From: Phalacrocorax aristotelis
Taxonomy: Eukaryota > Chordata > Aves > Suliformes > Phalacrocoracidae
Assembly: GCF_949628215.1 (NCBI RefSeq)
Contig: NC_134281.1
Span: 6,830,501 to 6,894,500, forward strand
DNA: 64,000 nucleotides
Direction of reading: 5' to 3'
The position numbers and the translations under genes are program-made. Positions 57,443 through 64,000 of the stretch are shown piece after piece. A model generated the notes under the pieces. The model saw nothing but the letters and a program-made list of their open reading frames with translations, had not been told where the DNA came from and searched no databases. Within the stretch, counting starts at the first letter, position 1; every line of letters begins with the position of its first letter.

Positions 57443-60400
57443 AGAGATTAAAAAAAACCCTAAGTCAATACTTACAATGAAGAATTAATTGGTTCCACTG
57501 CTAACACTGATTTATCAGCATGTTATTGCAACTAAATGGATATAAAAAAGATATCAATGTTGGCCAACCAAGCAATAAAAAATTACATTCTCAAATAAAG
57601 GCAAACTGTAACTAAAGACTTCAAAATAGGATGAAACCTCTTCATATATCTGCTTGGCAATTTTTTCCCTCCTTCTTTTATTAATAAATTCACAATATTG
57701 ACAAAACATTTCTGTTTTCAAAAATTGCATTTCAAAAACCATCACACAACCCCCCCAAGAGTTTACCCTTTGGTTGCTACGAAATGTAGCTGCCTGAAAA
57801 CTAATGTGATTTGTTTGTTATAAGATTTTTTTTTTGGCCAGATTGAATCAATTCTTGCTATATTAAAGACAAAGCATATATGCAGTTGGTTGTGTCTCTT
57901 AACACGTGAATGAATTCTTATGAGTTCGCTTTACAGCTCTTTTTTCTTGACTTATGTCACTCTGCGGTACCTCCATTGTTCACCAGTGTGCTGCAGTGTT
58001 ATTTTATCAAATAATACTAATTTCTTTGCCTTTTGTGGGTATGGCAAAAGACACTGGAAGTCTGCAAAACTAGCTGGCATCCCTACTGGGAAGCTGTTGC
58101 CAACCTCCTTTAAGAGTTAGGACTGTTCTAATTTCCAACCTATATTTAATGATGGGGAGTTTATACCTATTAAATTCTCCACTGTTTTCTTTGCCTTTCT
58201 CCATTCCTGGTGCTCACACACTGATCTGACACCAGATTCATACTCCTTCCTCCTTTGCTTTGCTGCCCTACAACTCCTTCCTCTCACCAGAGGCTCCCCA
58301 TTCTCCTGAGCAGCCAAAGCCTTTCTCCACACCTGGGCCCCCAAGTCAATTTACCTCCTTTCTTGAAGCTGAGTAGCCAGAACTGCACATCCAACCCAGG
58401 AAAGGACCTGTCACTGTGCTACAGGGAAGCATCATACTTCTCCAGCTCTGCCACAAATTCCTCAACTGATTCCTTGCCTGACACTCGGATGAACCAAATT
58501 CATCACGATATACAGACAAACAAGAAATGAATAGCACCAGTGCAATAATAAGGCCATGCCTTTGCTAGTGAGCTGAATCCCAGAGGAAAGACAACCTGTC
58601 AAAAACTATATGGATTTTCTCCCTTACTGCTTCACTCCTGTGCTCTGTGGTTCAAAGCAGTGGTCATCCTCCTTTCCCCCATCCTGCTCACAGCAATAGG
58701 TATCTGTGTCCCCAGACAATGATCTCACTAATGTGATACAAGTGTTCATTACGCTAAGGGGCTTTGGGTTTTTTATTTAACAGGGACTACAGGTGCTCCT
58801 CTTTTAAAATGTGTTCACCCAGTCAGCTATTTTCAAGAGGAGGAAAGGAAATTTCTGAAGGAAATAGAGTCCATTTGATATTTGCATAACTATATTACAT
58901 AAAACCGCATTTGATGGCATTTCATGGAGGGGTCTGAAGAAAAGGGAGAGGGCATTTTGTAATATTAAAACAAATACAGAGATATGTTTTCTACTCTCAT
59001 ATGAGTTAATGGGAGATTTGCCATTGTCCTGAGTTAGGACAGTGTCATTCGCTTCTCAATTTCATTCCTGAGTGATGGTTTGTGCTGATGTTTCACCTTG
59101 CTGTTTGTGAGTTCTGGGCACATTAGGAAGATTTAAAAAAAAAAATGTACTGACCATGCACGTGCATCTTGAAAGCTCTGCTGTATGCTTCCTGCCTAGG
59201 AATCGTAATCAAACGGAAATGATTACACAGGACCACATATTAAAAACAATCCATCTGCCTGCAGAATAGGTTTTACGTACTAATGACACAGGGCAGAACG
59301 CTTAAATTGTAAAGCATAGCTTCTTTCCACAGCGCTGTCTTTTACGTGATAGTTTCAAAAGGGAGCGGCAGCACTTTTTGAATATTATTGAGTCTTGCCA
59401 CACTACATCATAATACAAGCTAGCAACTTGTGCGTGCTTAACCTTGAGCAGTTATTGTAGTAAACTGAATGGTCTGTGGAAACACTTAACTCCCAAAGAG
59501 GAATAATGCTTTCCTTGAGCTACTGGATTAGTAAACTGCTTTCTGACACCTGCCCATAGAGACCTGTTCCAAAATCTGCAGGCTATGTATGTGCTGAATG
59601 GTACACTTCCTTGGCACAAAGTCTAAGATTTGAAATAAATCCCTCACTTGCAATGTACTTACTTGATTCCTAAATGTAAGGCAATTCTGCAATGTTAATG
59701 TATGAAAATCACCCAAAACAGACTACCGGCTGACAAACTGCTGAGGGGTTTGGCTGCTACAGCTACGTGGCTGTGTTCTGAGAAGAGGAACTGGAAATGT
59801 ACCTGTGATCAATTTTATGGATAATCAATTCCCTGAAATCAATTAAACACTTGTTGACTTGTCGGCCTCTAGTTGTAGTTGTAGTTGCCAGATTAATTCA
59901 TGTAGTTCAACACAATGGACAATCCCTGTGCTAAATTAGTGACTCTTATTTGAACTTACTGCATCAATAAAAGGATTAACAATCTGTATTCTTCTTACAA
60001 AGATTTGGTTGTTGTCTCTTTAAAGTTTCAGGGTGTAATAACTTCAGGTTCTTGTCTCTTAATTTAAAGCAAGCACATTATGTAGCAGTATTTCCCATTT
60101 TCACTTAATCATCCACTTCTTTTGTGTCCAAATCCTAATCCTACAAACCACATTGAAGCCTTGTGAGCTAGCTCCATGTTTATAGATAGAAGGTAGCTTT
60201 GAAAAAAAAGAAAAAAATCCTTAATGCTTTGCAATACTCCAATCACGTATTTTCCACACTATATTAGAGACACCTGTAGAGAAGCAGCATTTCACAACCT
60301 TGGTGCAATGAAAGTACAGTATCCTATGTAGAAAAAATGTATGAGGTGAGCTTATGCAGAATTAGCCATTTAGTAATATGGTTTTTCCTGGATGAGATAG

Positions 60401-62445
60401 ACTATCACCTGAATTACTGCAAAGATTTGGTGTAAAGGGATACAGCACAGGTGCTAACCCGACCTTAACGTTTCTCTAAGCTCCTCTTGGCCACCAATTA
60501 GCCGAATGCTGGTCCCATATATTCCCTAAAGACCGCAAGCAAGGATTAATAGCCAGTCACCATTCTGTTCATTTTCCTAAACTCAACAAACCGTGTCCTC
60601 ATTTGGCACAAACTAGCAGGTCTCTCTGGATTTCAACAGCCAGTTTTACACCAGCTGAAAACCTGTCTCTGGGTGTCGAATCACTTTCTGAATGAGTTTT
60701 GAGTGTTACACTTGGACAGTCCATGTGTGCTTTGTCACGCAAGACGCAGATAAACCCAGTGTTTGTTTAAAGGCATGGTGTAAAGGTTTAAACCTTTCAC
60801 TCCTGAGACGCCACACAACCTGTATCAGCTGGCAACATCGCTCCACACAGATTTAGTAAATGGTCGCAAAGCTCTTTCTCTTGCTGCCTTGCTGCTGGCA
60901 TGCAGGGCAGCTGCAGACCAGACTCCATACCTTGCGCTAGCTGTGATGGATACAAATACGTCAAAGGTCATACACACAAGTCCCTCCTAGGTATCCAGAT
61001 TTTGCTCTTCTGAGCTACTTCTGTGTTGCCAAGCAAAGCTTTTTGGCTCTGACAAACCACTGCTCACCCCAGCGTTGTGATCTCTTCTTGGACAGGCTTT
61101 TTCCATCTAGATCCTGACATTTGGAAATCTCTCCCTCAGCATTGCTGGATGCCTGCTTGTTGTGAGAGGAGCCCCTGCTTAACATCCCTGAAGCTTTCCC
61201 TCCCACTACATCTGCCACCTGTAGACTTCCAGGTAGGTTGCAGGGGGCTGCTGCCCCTCTTCAGGGCTAATCCAGGCTCACCGAGGTAGATCTGACTTTG
61301 CAAAAGCTGCAAAAACCCCTTCTCTTGGTTGTTCTCCATGCTTGGCCAGGCTTCATGCCTGATCCTTATGCTACCCGAACTCACAGGGCTCACCTGCATG
61401 TTCCTGTCTGTGGCTTCACCCCTGTGAGGGAATTTTCTCTAATTTAGGCTCTCTTTTCCTACCCAGCTTGTGATTATTTTTCCCTGCAATGCCTGGTGCA
61501 CCAGCATGGCTGGCTGCCCTCCATGCCTGCACTCCCTGCCTCCAAAACCCCTTACCAGGCTCTTTTCAGTGCTGTGACTAACACTTAATGCTACGTATAA
61601 GAAGAGAAAACTCCTACTGTTTTTCCATTTAGCCTCTAGCGGGCTTATTGCAAGTATTTTAGAGAAAGGTTACTTTCCTCTGTATGGAGGTGAAGTAATT
61701 ATATGTTCCTGTGTGCCTTCACACTGCTACGTGGCCGTGCCATTCTCTAATTTCACCATAAGGCTGTTGCTTGTGCACCTTGGTTGGCTGCGAGGGCTCT
61801 GCTCCCTCTGTGTCAGCACTGAAACCTGTCAGCTGGAGCCTGGAAACATGACTGCCCTTCATGCAGATGGAGGTAGTGCCATGACTTATGGCTTTTTTCC
61901 CCTCTTAAGCAGAAAAAGAAAATGTTTTGGGTTTTTTTTTTTCCCTGTGGAAATTGGGCTTTAAGTGAGTTCTCTGCACTTCATCAGGGGTGGATTAGTC
62001 AGCTGTTCTATGGGCTTGATATTAAAAAGGGTGGTTGCTTTGCTACACAGGAAACCACAATGTCAATTGGAAAAGAAAGAAATATGGTACATAGGTAAGG
62101 AGATAAATTATAGCTGAGATGAAGATGTACTCACATAAACTCACAGTCAGACGATCTCATTAGATGCACCATTTTCACACCAGAAAGACATCGTCATCTG
62201 CCCACTTCTCCCTAATGCCTGGTGTATGTTTGCATGCGGCACAAACAACGCAGCCCTTGCTGAGAGATGGGGAAGCGCCTAACTCAGCAGCCCTCATGCA
62301 GACTTTGGCTCAGGTTGGCTACAAATTTGACCCTTTAATATCTTCCTCCTGTGCTCCTTAATCACTAGAAACACATACATACACATCTGAACAGCATTTT
62401 GATGTACTGCCCATGGCAGGATGACTCTACAGCATGTGCACAGAT

Positions 62446-62484
62446 ATATATACACACACATATACATATATATGTGTGTGTTTA
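62446..62484. repeat. TA/CA repeat with a perfect hairpin
   Basis: ACACACACATATA (62452-62464) is followed by the loop CATA and then its exact reverse complement TATATGTGTGTGT (62469-62481). The stem is 13 bp of alternating purine and pyrimidine. It is a CA microsatellite passing into a TG microsatellite. Confidence 0.85.
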
Positions 62485-62857
62485 TAGATATACTTGTTCA
62501 GGGAGAGGCATCACCTCTCTGCTCTCCCCAGATTGCTCACTGATGGTCTGGGTTCAGGAGATGCTGCTGTGCTCTGACACAAAAGCTCACCCACCATCAG
62601 CAGGGTCAGGCACATACCTCCCCTCTGCTCCGTTCAGCCTCTGCCCTGCAGATTAGAAGGCAACCTGGTAATGAGAGCTGCTGTGCCTTGGTAAATGAAC
62701 TAATTACTCTGCATCGTCACTGCCAGTTTTGCTTTTGCTCCCACTGAAGTCAGCAGCGCTCAGGGTCTGGCTGCAATTTCAGGGTGGCTGCAAGGGCGTC
62801 TCAAGAAGATGTGTTTCTGGAGAAAAGCAAAGTCTTAAAATATTTCAGTACACAGGC

Positions 62858-62887
62858 TTCTCTCTCTCTCTCTCTCTCTCCCCCCCC
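62858..62887 (+). repeat. (TC)n-C7 microsatellite
   Basis: About eleven TC units are followed by seven C and a T-run. This polypyrimidine tract is a typical mutable simple repeat. No exon lies next to it, although on the plus strand it would resemble a pyrimidine tract for splicing. Confidence 0.9.
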
Positions 62888-64000
62888 TTTTTTAACAGTG
62901 CACGTGATACGCTGTGAATTTTTTTTTTGAGCTTACTACATGGGTGTTAGTGGGGAATAGAGACATTTTTTTTCCTCCTTACAAATGAAGTAATCTGAAT
63001 TCACCAAATCAAAAAAATATGAGTCTCTTGCTCAGTTCCAGTGGTGCTGCAGAAGGACAGGGCTATAGATTTTCCCAGGAGTGAGGAATAATTCACCAAG
63101 CCTGCTTGTTATTCATATAGACAGTGCATTAATAATCTGGGACCCTGAGATCTCTTCTTATCTAGGCCGAAGCACAGCTAGAGGGATGAGAAGCTGACTC
63201 CTTGGATTTCAAAAAACATTCTTTCCCCCTTTCTTCAAGAAATAAGAATTGATTGAAAGTGTTTTCAGAGTGGAAAAAAAAAAAGGCTTTCTGGTGATAC
63301 CACCTAAAGTACACATTAGATAAATAGGAAACTATTAGCTTTGTGACTGTGAACCGTTTTCACTTGATGTAAGTGCTGATAGATACAGGATTATATCTAA
63401 CAAAACATTTACTAAGGACCTGACCCCAAGTCAATAGGAGTCTTTCATTTGACTCTACAGGGCTTGAATCCTGCACTCACGCCAGGGAAAGCCAGGAAGT
63501 TTCTCTATTTCCCATGCCCATCTCTTAGCAGATGCAAGCTGGGGTAGCACGGGTGCTGTGGGAGGATGCATGTGCTGAGCACCAGCTCAGGGACCTGTGA
63601 GGGGATATGTTACACCTTTGTACTGCAGGGACACAGCGCTCTTGAATTATAAATGCTCACTCTGCAGTAGGCATTTTATCCATAATTTAGTAAGTAAAAT
63701 AAATTAGCTCATGCCAACAGTGAGGCTGCACTTACTGTCTGCCCAAGGAGTGACACAGCAGGTATGACTTTTTTGTTTGCAGGTCCTGGGTGAGCGAAAG
63801 GAGGGCAAATGCCAGCAAAAGGAACAAGTGCTGATGAATGCTGTCCTCTCTCTACTCCAGGTGTTGCACATGGCAAAATAAGGATGTGCAGTACCAACCA
63901 TCCAGTAGCATGACTGGAGAGTTGTGAGGTGCTGGCCCAGGGAGGCATTCAAAGTCACAGTGCTCTCAACAGCCACTAAGACTTGTGTTTAATTTGTTAA

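Overview
The window looks like a vertebrate, almost certainly avian, nuclear locus: AT-rich, gene-poor, no operon-like packing, and carrying bird-type CR1 LINEs in at least three places. A short remnant of an endogenous retroviral LTR of a type common in bird genomes and several MIR-like SINE relics fit the same view. I cannot fix the species. A neoavian bird is my best inference; a crocodilian or turtle is less likely.

Only one protein-coding gene is supported: the 3' end of TAFA1 (FAM19A1), a secreted brain chemokine-like neurokine, on the minus strand. Its penultimate coding exon lies at 29069-29193 and its terminal coding exon, only five codons plus stop, at 24612-24629. Both have canonical splice sites and compatible phases, and together they encode the cysteine-rich C-terminal 46 residues. 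The 3' UTR probably runs down to about 24240, with two AATAAA signals at 24404-24409 and 24258-24263.

Layout: 1-1640 is dominated by a 5'-truncated, broken CR1 LINE in minus orientation. 1641-about 24240 is sequence downstream of TAFA1 with no recognisable gene; it holds a 42-bp tandem duplication, simple repeats, a deleted LTR remnant and two MIR-like relics. 24630-29068 is the last TAFA1 intron (about 4.4 kb). 29194-64000 is the preceding TAFA1 intron (more than 34.8 kb here, upstream exon not found), with two CR1 3' tails, two MIR-like relics and several microsatellites.

Most other open frames look like chance. A few (236 codons at 4803-5513; 89 at 56126-56395; 57 at 1880-2053) are listed as findings, not genes. 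I found no CRISPR array, tRNA, rRNA, operon or undescribed multi-gene system; the interest here lies in gene structure, repeat history and a few unexplained sequence motifs.
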